From contig NC_026741.1 of assembly GCF_000210295.1 (NCBI RefSeq), positions 682,001 through 746,000 of the forward strand: a stretch of DNA of 64,000 nt. The letters run 5' to 3'. Position 1 is the first letter of the stretch. Each line of letters starts with the position of its first letter. The DNA is from Trypanosoma brucei gambiense DAL972 (taxonomy: Eukaryota > Euglenozoa > Kinetoplastea > Trypanosomatida > Trypanosomatidae). Made by a program: the position numbers and the translations under genes. Positions 42,840 to 52,440 of the stretch are shown piece by piece. The notes below the pieces were generated by a model. That model did not search any database, was not told the origin of the DNA, and saw only the letters and a list, made by a program, of their open reading frames with translations.

Positions 42840-43450
42840 AAAAAATGAATCCTTTATGTGACCTAAATCCCGACGGCTGGTTTGCGGTCACAAATAAACC
42901 TACAGTATGAGCGGCTCCAAAGCGGGTTGACACTCGATGTTTCTCCAGCCAAATGCCACAAACGCATCATTTGCTGCACATATGCAGAGTTGGGGGTTGT
43001 GGCGGAGGTTTTGTACCTTGACGATCGCTCTGCATGCTGCATTCGGGACACCACCACTCGAAGATGCACCGCTTTGGGGGAAATATGGGGGATACAATTC
43101 GGTATGCTGATATAACTCTGCGCACCACCGATGATCTGTTCCGTCGTATGTAAATGCGTTAATCATAAACGTACATAGCGACTGAATTGAGCCCGAAACC
43201 GGAAGCGATGTGTATTGTAAATTGCACTGTGTTTGGCAATGTGTTGTGCGTTGGGGGACCAAAGTCATGTGATGAGGCGCTGCGAGCATAATATTCGCGT
43301 GGTTACATACCAATACGTTGGTAGCGAATGGTTTTGCCCTTTACTAACCGGGTGACACCCGCACAACTCTGCAAGGACTTGATCCCGCTTAAGTTTGCGT
43401 GCACTGATGAAAAACAACCTGCTTATATTCGAGCGTGGTACCGGGCACCA
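42840..43450 (+). pseudogene. possible decayed gene or retroposon fragment
   Basis: Inside the pyrimidine/purine-biased region this block has balanced composition and protein-like peptides in several plus-strand frames. Near 42,905-43,115 one frame contains LTLDVSPAKCHKRI and VVAEVLYLDDRSACCIRD. Near 43,180-43,290 another gives CIVNCTVFGNVLCVGG. Near 43,326-43,460 a frame gives TPAQLCKDLIPLKFACTDE and ends at a stop. No single frame spans it. The minus strand also has a 137-codon open frame over the same bases. An A-tract (42,837-42,845) stands at its left edge. I do not recognise the family. Confidence 0.25.
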
Positions 43451-43997
43451 CTAACCGTGTTTTGATTCCGTTATATTACCTCCATCCCTTTTTCGTGGTT
43501 GATGCACTACCCGCGAGCCGTTCTTTTTCTTTATTTGGTCTCAAATGTCTACTCACGTGTTTTGTTGTTGTGCCTGCGCTACATTTATCAGCCGATGATG
43601 CGGGAGACGTAGGAAGTCTGTGAGTTGTAGCAAAAGGTCTTTCTGTTGGCGGTACGGTGTTTGCTTTGGCTTTACTCCGTTTCAGTGCTTATGAGCGTTC
43701 GTTCAGTTGTGGTTCCACGCTTCGTGTTGTACTGAATGGGAAGACTGCGTTTCGCCTGTCACACTCTGTGCACGCGGTTTGTTCGTGAGTGTACTTTCTT
43801 TCCAGGTGTTTGAGTGTCTGTGCGCCGCTACAATTTATCCTTTTGTGTGTTGCCCTACTGCCCTTTGCTCCGCGGTGAAGCATTTCCTGTAGATTGTGGA
43901 CGTTCTCAAACTTTTTTCCTTATTCGCCTTCCCTTTTCTCCCAGTGGTAGGCAGCGTGAAGCTGTGGATACTGCACCGGTATATTTCTCGTTTCCGT

Positions 43998-44606
43998 ATG
44001 TTTCGCATATCCTCATGTTTTCACAGTTTCTTTCTCAATGCTGTCCGCTGCACCTTCATCGCGGACGTGCTGTACGGCTGCCGTTACAGCCCACACATTG
44101 GAATGTGCCACCATCCGTACGTGTACGTGAAAACAGTGTTGTTTTGCGTCTCCAGTCGTCCGGAGCAGCGGCTTGAACGTGAGTATATGCGTGGTCTTAT
44201 CGAACACCTTGTCGCGTGCGATGCGAAGCACGATACGCAGACAAAACTAGAACTGATGCGGTTTGTTGACGTCGTGCCGGCCGCCGCAAGCCTCGGTGGT
44301 AGCGGCCACAGTGAGGTGCTGAGCGCCGGAAAAATGGGTGGTGAAAGCGGAATGTCCTCTTTCTTCACGGGTACTCTCTTCCCCGCAGTGTTGGGTCATG
44401 TGTTACTATACGACGCGGTTTGCGTATGTATGTCAGGTGGTTTGTACGACGATGCGGCGCGCGACTGCGTGGCGCAGGTAGCGGCAAGGCTAGGTGTCTC
44501 TCAGCACGGCCGGGAAATGATTGAAAAAGCGGCAATACGTGAGCATCAGTTGGCTGCGATGAAGCGGCAGCTGCTTCTCTTACCTGAGACCCCGCCACTG
44601 CGTTGA
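43998..44606 (+). CDS. small protein with TerB-like helical domain
   Basis: A 202-residue protein from the ATG at 43998, the first in frame. A pyrimidine tract at 43,911-43,942 followed by AG at 43,943-43,944 lies just upstream, supporting this start. After a Cys/Phe/His-rich first 60 residues, the rest is helical: REYMRGLIEHLVACDAKHD, then LYDAVCVCMSGGLYDDAARD and VAQVAARLGVSQHGREMIEK. The spacing of helix, acidic turn, helix and ARLGVS resembles TerB/DnaJ-associated TerB-like domains, where such loops hold acidic metal-binding residues. The match is weak because only some acidic positions are present. Function unknown. Confidence 0.65.
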   Translation: MFRISSCFHSFFLNAVRCTFIADVLYGCRYSPHIGMCHHPYVYVKTVLFCVSSRPEQRLEREYMRGLIEHLVACDAKHDTQTKLELMRFVDVVPAAASLGGSGHSEVLSAGKMGGESGMSSFFTGTLFPAVLGHVLLYDAVCVCMSGGLYDDAARDCVAQVAARLGVSQHGREMIEKAAIREHQLAAMKRQLLLLPETPPLR

Positions 44607-45488
44607 GAGACGCTTTGGGAGGTAACTGCAAGAGCGGCACCCGTCTAATTTTGGAGTGGAAAGGCTTGCAAGAGCTGTGTAGTTGTCTTACATTGTCTTT
44701 GGCGTGTGCATGGGCAAGGTTGCGGTATTGGTGTGCTTCCCAAATCCTGCTGCTCCATGCGTTTTACTCCTTGTTGTCACTGGTATGTTTTGCGTTTCTC
44801 ATCGTGTTAGTAAATTAAACCTCAATAGCCACCACAACTCGATTATCAGAACATTGGAGTGTTGACACATTGGCGTAGAACCTGTGACCCGCCTCTTCGC
44901 AAATGTGGCGCCGGTGCGTAGCGATGTTTCTGCCACTGTGTTGATTGTGATGCCTAAGTTGACGTGCACGACTTGATCCCTTAGCGTTGAGGGGGGATAC
45001 GCGAAGACGAAGGGAGTGAATGTCTTCTCTTGATGTGTTTTTTTTCTTATTGTCGGCTTGCTTGTCGGCGTTGCCGTGCCCCCCAATTGGCGTGAGTCGA
45101 GGAGCTTGCACACATAGCTTGCACGTACAGCATCACTAGAGTTCTGTGGGGTTCATGTGTGGTGTGTCTCGACATTGGCATTGCGATCGCTATCAAAAGC
45201 TGCAATAGCGGATAGTGTATAGACGGCAGTTACAACCGTGATCGCACAGCGGTAAGAGGCATAATGTTTATAGTGCACGACACGACAAAACAATGAATCC
45301 AATGGTGACCTGTGCCTTCCCCCAAATTACCTGGAAAAATATCTTTGTCTATTCACTGTGAAGTTGAACGTAGCTCTGCTTTCTTCCTTCTTTTTGCCGT
45401 TGCCCACTACAGTCATTCTAACAAGGTTAGCAGCCTTTTTGTTGTTGTTGTAAACCCGCAGGAAACGAGTACATATTTGAGTGACGCA
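44607..45488. other. intergenic region, no gene seen
   Basis: Spacer between the TerB-like gene and the CHB_HEX-like gene. A pyrimidine tract at 45,377-45,411 ending in ACTACAG is a good candidate spliced-leader acceptor for the following start at 45,489. Confidence 0.5.
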
Positions 45489-47192
45489 ATGACCACAGCA
45501 ACCGTCAAGCCCGAAATTGTCATAGCGGTTCTCTCCATGTGCGGCCTGCTGACGGTTGTTGTCATCATTCTGCTGGTGTGCTCGTGGTGGTCTCGCCGCA
45601 AAGCTGGAGCTTATGCCGGATCTGCTCTTTATCGCGGGTTCAAGCGACGCCACCAATTCGAGCTCGTCTGTACACCTGGTCCGGGTGCTCACCCCGCTCC
45701 ACTGGAGGTTCAACTGCGCACATCGCATGTTGACCCTTGCGACATACTTGTGGATGTGCAGTACACACCGCCTGGCTTCCTCAAGGAATGTAACCGTACC
45801 GCTGTCTCCCCAGCACGACTATTGGGTGCTGATGAACACTATGGTGAACAATATCTGCTTTACAGCCACCCGTTTGTGTTCCGGGGACCCGGCCGATACA
45901 CGGTCAACGCACACACCGTCTCGCCTTCCATGCGGTATGTGGGCGCGGTGCATAATTTCTGCTTCGACGTGCTCCCCGGGGACACGCCGTCAGGGTCTGG
46001 AGACACTGAAATGGAGGCGAGCTGTCAGCATGCCGACGATTTCTTCAGGCACGACTTTTCCACCCAGCGGGATGTAGCAACGAAATGCAGCATCACACCG
46101 ATCAGGCATCCTTTGCCACCGCGCATCATTCCCAATGAGGGTGAAGTGACGACATTTACTCCAATAATTATCACCACTAACAACGAAAGTACGACGGCCG
46201 ATCAGATCCGGTACAGCGTGGACGGTAGATACCCATCGTTGCTGTACACGGGGCCGTTCACGCTCTCTGTGCCGCCTTTCAGCAATGCGTGTAATGGCTC
46301 GTCGGTGCCAGTCGTTGTGCGTGCTGTTGCTGTGTCCGGAAGTGATACGGGACTAACGAGTGAGGTTGTGACTGCGAACTTTACGGTGTATAGGGCGGGC
46401 CACAGTTTCTTTGATCCGCAGGTGCCGGCCCCGGTTGCGCGTGTGCATGCTGTGTACGCCAAGCTGTACTTTGATGAGTCCCGTCGCCCACCGAACACGA
46501 ACATCTTATACCAGCTAGTTTACGTCAGTGAAGCACGCCAGAAGCCAAAGTTCTCTCGCAGGCGGGGATTCGTGTACACTGGAGCGTTTGTTCCGCTGCG
46601 TGAGGACGTTGCCTTTATCTACGCCTGGACGTTTGTGGGTGATGGCAATGGCGATGGGACGGGGGTGAACGTCGACGAGCTGAACGGCGGTGGGCGTCGC
46701 CACATTCGCAGCTCAGCCGCTGTGTACGACTGTCGTCGTGGCACATCGTGGAACCGTGAGGCTCGCGATGAGGGAGGGTTGCACCCTCACAATAACGACC
46801 GTACTCATCGCGGTGACCTGTCGCCACCGGTCATCTGCGTCAGCTGCAGTGAGATGGAGGTATTCTTTGAGGATCCACCCGCGGGAGGCGTTGTGTGCTA
46901 CACCCTTGACCGAACTGAGCCAGCAGCTCCCGGTGGAGCGACGGCACCTGAACAGGCAGTGAGGGTTGGTCTTGGTACAGGAGCGCAGCAGCTCGCGCGT
47001 AGTGGGCCGGGGCCGAATTTCAGCACGTACGTGTACAAGTCCAACCAGCCGATTCACGTGACGCTTCTGCAGACGGAGCAGGTGTTCGTTACCGCGCGTA
47101 CGTTTATTCCCGTTGCGGATGGTGCCGCTGGCGACGCCGTTACCTGCTACCGTTTCAGTGATCGTTTCTTCCGTGGCTTTGCCATACAGTGA
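45489..47192 (+). CDS. membrane protein with chitobiase/hexosaminidase C-terminal-like repeats
   Basis: A 567-residue protein from the ATG at 45489, the only ATG that precedes the membrane segment. Residues 9-34 (IVIAVLSMCGLLTVVVIILL) form one transmembrane helix followed by WWSRRK, which by the positive-inside rule would leave the large C-terminal part in the cytoplasm. That part contains at least two, perhaps four, beta-sandwich repeats like the CHB_HEX_C domain: one with IRYSVDGRYPSLLYTGPF at about 240-257, and a late one with VVCYTLDRTEPAAPGG. The pattern Y-T/S-x-D-G-x-x-P followed by Y-x-G-P-F is characteristic. There is no glycosidase catalytic domain. Function unknown; carbohydrate or protein binding is possible. 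Confidence 0.75.
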   Translation: MTTATVKPEIVIAVLSMCGLLTVVVIILLVCSWWSRRKAGAYAGSALYRGFKRRHQFELVCTPGPGAHPAPLEVQLRTSHVDPCDILVDVQYTPPGFLKECNRTAVSPARLLGADEHYGEQYLLYSHPFVFRGPGRYTVNAHTVSPSMRYVGAVHNFCFDVLPGDTPSGSGDTEMEASCQHADDFFRHDFSTQRDVATKCSITPIRHPLPPRIIPNEGEVTTFTPIIITTNNESTTADQIRYSVDGRYPSLLYTGPFTLSVPPFSNACNGSSVPVVVRAVAVSGSDTGLTSEVVTANFTVYRAGHSFFDPQVPAPVARVHAVYAKLYFDESRRPPNTNILYQLVYVSEARQKPKFSRRRGFVYTGAFVPLREDVAFIYAWTFVGDGNGDGTGVNVDELNGGGRRHIRSSAAVYDCRRGTSWNREARDEGGLHPHNNDRTHRGDLSPPVICVSCSEMEVFFEDPPAGGVVCYTLDRTEPAAPGGATAPEQAVRVGLGTGAQQLARSGPGPNFSTYVYKSNQPIHVTLLQTEQVFVTARTFIPVADGAAGDAVTCYRFSDRFFRGFAIQ

Positions 47193-48303
47193 GCGCTTCT
47201 TTCTACTGAGGCCACGAGGGGCACACACGCACATGGCTTACTGGCGGTACCCCAGAAACGATTTTGGGATGTTCACCTGCGCACAAACTCGATTGCGCAT
47301 GGGCGGTGACGGGCCGTCGTGCGGCGCCCATCACCCATGTGCGCGTTATGAGTGTTGTATTGGACTCGATCGCTTGTTCGCAGTACCAGTGTTTTTTCTC
47401 CTCTTATCCTTTAGTAACATGTTTTCTCCCCCTTTTTGTTACATTATTTTCATTCCTTGTTTCGTTGTTTGTTTAACGTTATTTTTTTTTGTCGCTGTCA
47501 TCGTTATCTTACACCGCACTTGGTGTACCACCGAGGCATGTTATATATATATATATATATTTTTTCATGGTGTCTGCGTCCGGACGCACGTGGCACAGGT
47601 TCATAGAAGCAGGAGATCATGGGGACCGACAGAATCAAATCACCACTTCTCTTTGGAAGAGATGAGGAACCCATGAGCAGACGGTTGATACAAAGACTAT
47701 AGAAAAGTAGAGGACGAAATCGCTCCCCTTCGCACGAAAATACACAGCATATACAATATCTCATACTAAGAGGAAGGGGCACTTTGGTGTGCCCGTTTTT
47801 CTAGAAGTTCAATAGACCCCAAGAAGCTGAGATAAAGAGTAGATTGTAAGAAGGTATTTCGCTAAATTAAATGATATATGTGTTTGTCGCTTGCCGTGTG
47901 ATTCCTTCAACTTCACAGATCGTGGGGTTTGTAAGGTGCTCCGGCTACATTCGTGTGCCAGCGAAAAGCACCTTTTCTTTATGAATCTATGGTTGCTGCG
48001 ACGAGGCCGTGGGGTGTCGTGGTTTGTTGTTTTGTGCCGGTGTTTTTTTTTTGTTGTTTCCACCTTGTGATTGCCACATACATTGCTGTTCTTCTTTCTT
48101 TTTTGTTCTTCCTTCGATATGTGTATCTCCGAAAACGAAGTTACGATAGTGTGTACCAGGCAAGCGGTGTGTAGGAAAGCATTCACCGCAGGGGTATTGA
48201 CTGTTTATACTGAAGCGGGGTTTGTGTGCCACAAGGTGTGTAAGGTTCTTCTGTATTGGGGAACGCACATAATCTGGTAGCAAGGTTCAGGTGACAGACA
48301 GGG
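47193..48303. other. 1.1 kb intergenic region, no gene seen
   Basis: T-rich spacer with a TA repeat at 47,541-47,561 and a T-run near 48,043-48,051. It contains no credible frame. Confidence 0.45.
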
Positions 48304-50319
48304 ATGCTCAAGAGAGTTATCGCGAGGGCAAGCCTCCCCAAGTCGTTGGATGTACTGCCACTTTTTTCCTTTTCGAAGAAGGGCAAGGGTGGTATCGAGA
48401 AGGTTGCTGGTGACAGCCAAGTAAAAACCCTTGTGTCCCACCCAAAATGCGTGTCGGCACATTTTTGCAATCCTAAGGACCACTCTGAAACTTTACGTGA
48501 AGACGACGATGGAGGTGATGTGGATAAACACGACGCAGTGGATGTGCCTTTTGGTTTCCGTGATGCACCGGGGAATATTTTGTTGGATCTGGAGCGGCGG
48601 CGCCTCTTTGCTGGCATTGGTGAGAAACCAACGGTGCGGGACTATCGCCTAGCCGTGACGGCTGCTGTACGCGAAGCGTCTAAGTTAAAAGCATCAGCAC
48701 TGGTTATGCGTTCTCTTCCAAATGTGCTGTATTCAGTTGGAGACTTGTTTCAGCCTGCGAGCGCTCTCCCGGCGGAGGATGTAGCTGAAAAAACGGTTAC
48801 TTATGCCGTCGCGGCGGCGTATCGGTACGACCGATTTCTATCGAAAGCTAAAGGTGGCTTGCCCCCTCCGCGCCGTGGTAGGCGAAATAAGGCGGTTGCA
48901 GAAGGGAGTCATGAGCAGTTGAATTTAATTATTGACTGCGGGGACAAGACTTCTATTGCCAGTGGAAATATCATTGGACATTGCATAAATGACGCACGAA
49001 ACCTGGGTAATCTTCGTGAGGATGAGGGCATCCCGCAGTTTTACTGTGAGTGGATTCATCAGGAACTGGCCCCACTTGGCATTAAGGTGCAGAACGTGTT
49101 GCACGGAGAGCAGCTTGAGAAGGCGGGGTTGAACCTCATATACAACGTTGGAAAGGGGTCAAAACACACGCCTTATTTGGTTGTGTTTGAGTACGTCGGT
49201 GACAAGAGGAGCAATAAGGCAACTGCCCTCGTGGGCAAGGGTGTTACATTTGATTGCGGTGGTCTTAACATTAAACCATTCGGGTCGATGGAGACGATGC
49301 ACATGGATATGATGGGTGCAGCCACGGTTATGGCTACGATGAAGGCTATCGCCGAACTTCAACTACCAGTTAACGTTGTGGCCGCCGTTGGGCTCGCGGA
49401 AAACGCGATCGGTCCAAGCAGCTACCACCCATCATGCATTTTGACTAGCCGCAAAGGACTAAGTGTTGAGGTGTTGAACACGGATGCCGAGGGGAGGCTT
49501 GTACTTGCTGACACACTGACTTACCTTCAGAAGGACGCTAAACTAGTGAAGAAGGCCGATACGATCATTGACATTGCGACCCTCACAGGCGCAATTGTTG
49601 TCGGCCTTGGGAGCCGGCGTGCAGGTCTCTTTGGCAACGACATCGCGCTGGTGCAGCAGCTTATGGCTAGCGGGCGAAGCAGTGGGGAGGAGGTTTGGCC
49701 GATGCCCATCGGGGATGAACACCAGAGGGCGATCAAAGGGAATATTGCCGACCTTGTTAACGTACCGAGCGTGCGTGAGGGCGGTTCCTGCACTGCAGCG
49801 GCTTTCCTAAGCAACTTTGTGGAGAAAGATGTGAAATGGGCGCATCTTGATATTGCAGGTTCGGGGATGGGGACCGACAAGCCAAAGGGATTCCAACCAG
49901 CGGGGGCACCCGGATTTGGTGTTGAGCTTCTGGTGGACTACTTTCGCCAGCACGTCATGGCTTCTTCAAAGGGAGTGTCGACGGGTAAGGATGGAAGCCA
50001 CGGTGATGCGGAAGAGTCTACTCAAGAAGAGGGTGCTAATGCTGAAGTGAGTAAGGAAAATACCAAAAGATCTAAGACCAGCGCAGGTGGAAAGAAGTTA
50101 ACGAAAAATGCCGAACCGAAGGAAGGAAAGGGCAAAGAAGCAAAACCCAACGTGAAGGGTACGAAAGGTGACAGAAAGGTTGGAGAAAAAGGCACGGAAG
50201 GCAAAGGAAAAGCGGCCAGCCCGGCTGAAAAGAAGAGGGTGAAAAAGGCACCTGCGGCCAAGCAGGGTCGCCGGGCAGTGAAGGGGAACCCGAAAGGAAA
50301 GAAAAGGTCTGGCAATTGA
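48304..50319 (+). CDS. LAP1: M17 leucyl aminopeptidase with lysine-rich C-terminal tail, probably mitochondrial
   Basis: A 671-residue protein. Residues 1-25 (MLKRVIARASLPKSLDVLPL) look like a mitochondrial presequence. The catalytic domain of family M17 spans about 230-555: VGKGVTFDCGGLNIKP starts at 310, with metal-binding Lys and Asp, and the family signature NTDAEGRL is at 392-399, with metal-ligand Asp and Glu. MHMDMMGAA and the following helix fit the active site. These enzymes form hexamers using two metal ions and remove N-terminal residues such as Leu. From about 560 the protein ends in a Lys/Ala/Gly/Pro-rich tail resembling histone H1-like or kinetoplast-associated proteins, absent from bacterial PepA. 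I recall a T. brucei mitochondrial LAP1 affecting kinetoplast DNA segregation; identity is likely but unverified. Confidence 0.88.
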   Translation: MLKRVIARASLPKSLDVLPLFSFSKKGKGGIEKVAGDSQVKTLVSHPKCVSAHFCNPKDHSETLREDDDGGDVDKHDAVDVPFGFRDAPGNILLDLERRRLFAGIGEKPTVRDYRLAVTAAVREASKLKASALVMRSLPNVLYSVGDLFQPASALPAEDVAEKTVTYAVAAAYRYDRFLSKAKGGLPPPRRGRRNKAVAEGSHEQLNLIIDCGDKTSIASGNIIGHCINDARNLGNLREDEGIPQFYCEWIHQELAPLGIKVQNVLHGEQLEKAGLNLIYNVGKGSKHTPYLVVFEYVGDKRSNKATALVGKGVTFDCGGLNIKPFGSMETMHMDMMGAATVMATMKAIAELQLPVNVVAAVGLAENAIGPSSYHPSCILTSRKGLSVEVLNTDAEGRLVLADTLTYLQKDAKLVKKADTIIDIATLTGAIVVGLGSRRAGLFGNDIALVQQLMASGRSSGEEVWPMPIGDEHQRAIKGNIADLVNVPSVREGGSCTAAAFLSNFVEKDVKWAHLDIAGSGMGTDKPKGFQPAGAPGFGVELLVDYFRQHVMASSKGVSTGKDGSHGDAEESTQEEGANAEVSKENTKRSKTSAGGKKLTKNAEPKEGKGKEAKPNVKGTKGDRKVGEKGTEGKGKAASPAEKKRVKKAPAAKQGRRAVKGNPKGKKRSGN

Positions 50320-51555
50320 GGGGTAATGAATTGGAACCACCGTGCCGCTCGTTTCTGTATTGTGAGGAAGGGGTGTTTTTCGACACGTAAGTTCCCACAA
50401 CTAGGGGTTTCGGAGATAACATGCGGTGGTGGGGCGAGAGTAAAGACGCTTACCTGATTGTTTTGGTTGGGCTTATACCCTCCTGAGCTTGTGTTGATGT
50501 CTCTGGTCCACTTTGCCTGGCCATTAACAGTCACTGGGGTTTCAAGTAACGACAAACAATTACAAGTAGTGTTTTTTCAAAAGAAGCCAGGTGCCTTCCT
50601 TTTTGTTTTTTTTTGCCAGTCCGTACAACTGTTTTTCTAGCCGTTTTATTTTTACTACCTTCAGCTCGAATTGTTCCCTCTTTTATTTTTTTCTTCTCTC
50701 CGGGCGCTGGTCGAGTGGTATCCCTTCCCCGACCATACGTTTTCTCCCACCTTTTTGTGATAACAAACCCCCTTTCCTGTTGTTGTGATCCACCGGGTAC
50801 CTTCTTCCTATTGATACACATGGGCCGTAGTGCGGTGTTTCTTTATGATTGTCTGGGAATACGGGTTGGTTACGTTCAAATTTCATCACTTCTGGCAGCC
50901 GATGGATAAGTGGCGGTATCACCCATGCCAGCGCGGGAGACAAATATGAATGGCCCTTTCAGTGCGTGAGAAACTGAACAGGGGAGGGGGCACCATGCCT
51001 TTTCATTTTTTTTTTTCATGGTGTCACAGCTGACCATCATACATAGACGTGCGGCGCTGGTCATGGACATCATTATTTGGTCGTGCCTAATGGGCCCCGC
51101 GTGCAATTTATTAAATCTGTATTTTGGTTTGTTTGTCGCATTTAAGTAACTTAATTTCCATATTTATGAGTGAACTGCCTAGTTTCACAAATAGAACGCT
51201 GAATAAGCGTGTGCAAAGCGATATCGGGGGTGAGGGTGTGTGTATGTGGGGAGGGGAGTAAAATGAGTAAAACATGTGAATGGTGGTTTTTTTTTTTGCC
51301 ACAGTTCGCTACTAATGGTTTTGGTTGAACTCATGATCTCTAGTAGGTGGTGAATGACTCGGAATTTGACTACACTACTAACGACCTGCCTCTGTATACA
51401 CTTACTGGTCACAACTGAGTCTAAAATTGCTTTGTTCCCCTTCCCATTCCCGACGGGTGCACCTACTCTTAATCTTTCTTTCCACACGAGGTATTTTCTC
51501 AACTCTCCAGACTCTGGTGGTAAGTAGGAGCGGAAAGTGACAAATAGTATTTGTG
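50320..51555. other. 1.2 kb intergenic region, no gene seen
   Basis: Pyrimidine-rich block at about 50,590-50,770 and a purine-rich/T-run mix to the right (T-runs near 51,006-51,017 and 51,288-51,297). The short frames do not look coding. Confidence 0.45.
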
Positions 51556-51993
51556 ATGGCCTATGTTTCTCCAGCACGCGTGAAATGGGCTACTTTTGTT
51601 TTTTGGAACTTCTTAGATCCCACATTCCGCTTGCACTTCAGGTACTACCAGCGGAAACTAGCCGTGGATCGGTATCTGGAAAGGCTCGGTGTGGTGGCGA
51701 ATGTTGGTATTGGTGTTACTTTTGGGCTTATGTTCTACAATCTCCTGATCGCCCGCTTTCTTCTCCCTCGTCCCGTCAGCTCAGGACATAGCATGGAGGA
51801 GAACGCAAATGAGGTACTCCGCGTGTTGAAATACGATACGACGAAGGAGCTTCCTGCGTTTTTGCTCATGCGTGCAAAGCGCGAGGTGATATCTAAGCTG
51901 CATGTCGCGGCTGATAAGGCCGAAGTGAAGCGACAGCGCGAGGAGGTGAGGAGGCTCCTTGACAGCATTGATCAGCAGCGGTTACCGAAGTAG
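51556..51993 (+). CDS. small single-pass membrane protein, probably mitochondrial
   Basis: A 145-residue protein from the first ATG at 51556. A basic aromatic N-terminal part (PARVKWATFVFWNFLD, then FRYYQRKLAVDRYLERLG) leads into one transmembrane helix at about 49-70 (VVANVGIGVTFGLMFYNLLI), followed by a soluble charged helical tail of about 70 residues. The layout resembles small accessory subunits of inner-membrane complexes (respiratory complexes or ATP synthase), which in kinetoplastids are often lineage-specific. I cannot assign it to a complex. The gene at 56742-57149 has the same layout. Confidence 0.7.
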   Translation: MAYVSPARVKWATFVFWNFLDPTFRLHFRYYQRKLAVDRYLERLGVVANVGIGVTFGLMFYNLLIARFLLPRPVSSGHSMEENANEVLRVLKYDTTKELPAFLLMRAKREVISKLHVAADKAEVKRQREEVRRLLDSIDQQRLPK

Positions 51994-52440
51994 CGGCGGT
52001 GCGTGGTTGCCGCTAGTGTGTCCGCTGCATCCCCGTGCAGATGCGCTGTTCGTTCTTTCAGACAATTTTGTGTCATTTTTTTCACCTGCCGCCACATTGG
52101 TTTTCTCTGAGCGGTCTCTCTCCTCTCGTTATGCTCTACTCCTTGTTGACGTGCCACTGCATTCCCTTTGTATGTGGGTGAAGCACCTTAGCTTGTCTGC
52201 AGACCATCTTTTTCACTATCCCCGTCGCCGTGCCACAGCCTTTTTGTTAATCCGTTGGTACCGTTAGACGTTAGATGGTACGTGTATATAGGTTAGGTAG
52301 TGAAAAACAGGTCCGGTGTACGTTTGTTGCTTTGTCACACTTGCGTCACTGAACGCCATTCAGCTCTTCCAGGAGAGTTGTGGTTAGGGAAACATCGTGT
52401 AATCACGTTGTGAGTAGCCCACAGCTTCTGTGTGTTGGAA
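51994..52440. other. intergenic region, no gene seen
   Basis: Spacer with pyrimidine-rich stretches at about 52,040-52,120 and 52,160-52,240. No credible frame. Confidence 0.45.

Larger units (their letters stand above)
37423..43997. other. 6.6 kb stretch without a convincing gene
   Basis: By far the longest gene-free stretch here. It alternates long T/C-rich blocks and A/G-rich blocks on the plus strand, so open frames read as poly-Phe/Leu/Ser or Lys/Glu and overlap each other on both strands. It contains (TA)n at 40,369-40,382 and 42,006-42,037, a G9 run at 41,650-41,658 and dozens of possible pyrimidine-tract/AG acceptor sites. A distinct sub-segment at about 42,840-43,450 is listed separately. 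Candidate explanations are an unusually long 3' UTR of the pseudo-helicase gene, non-coding RNA transcripts or sites of chromatin function. No tRNA or obvious snoRNA array was found. Confidence 0.55.
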
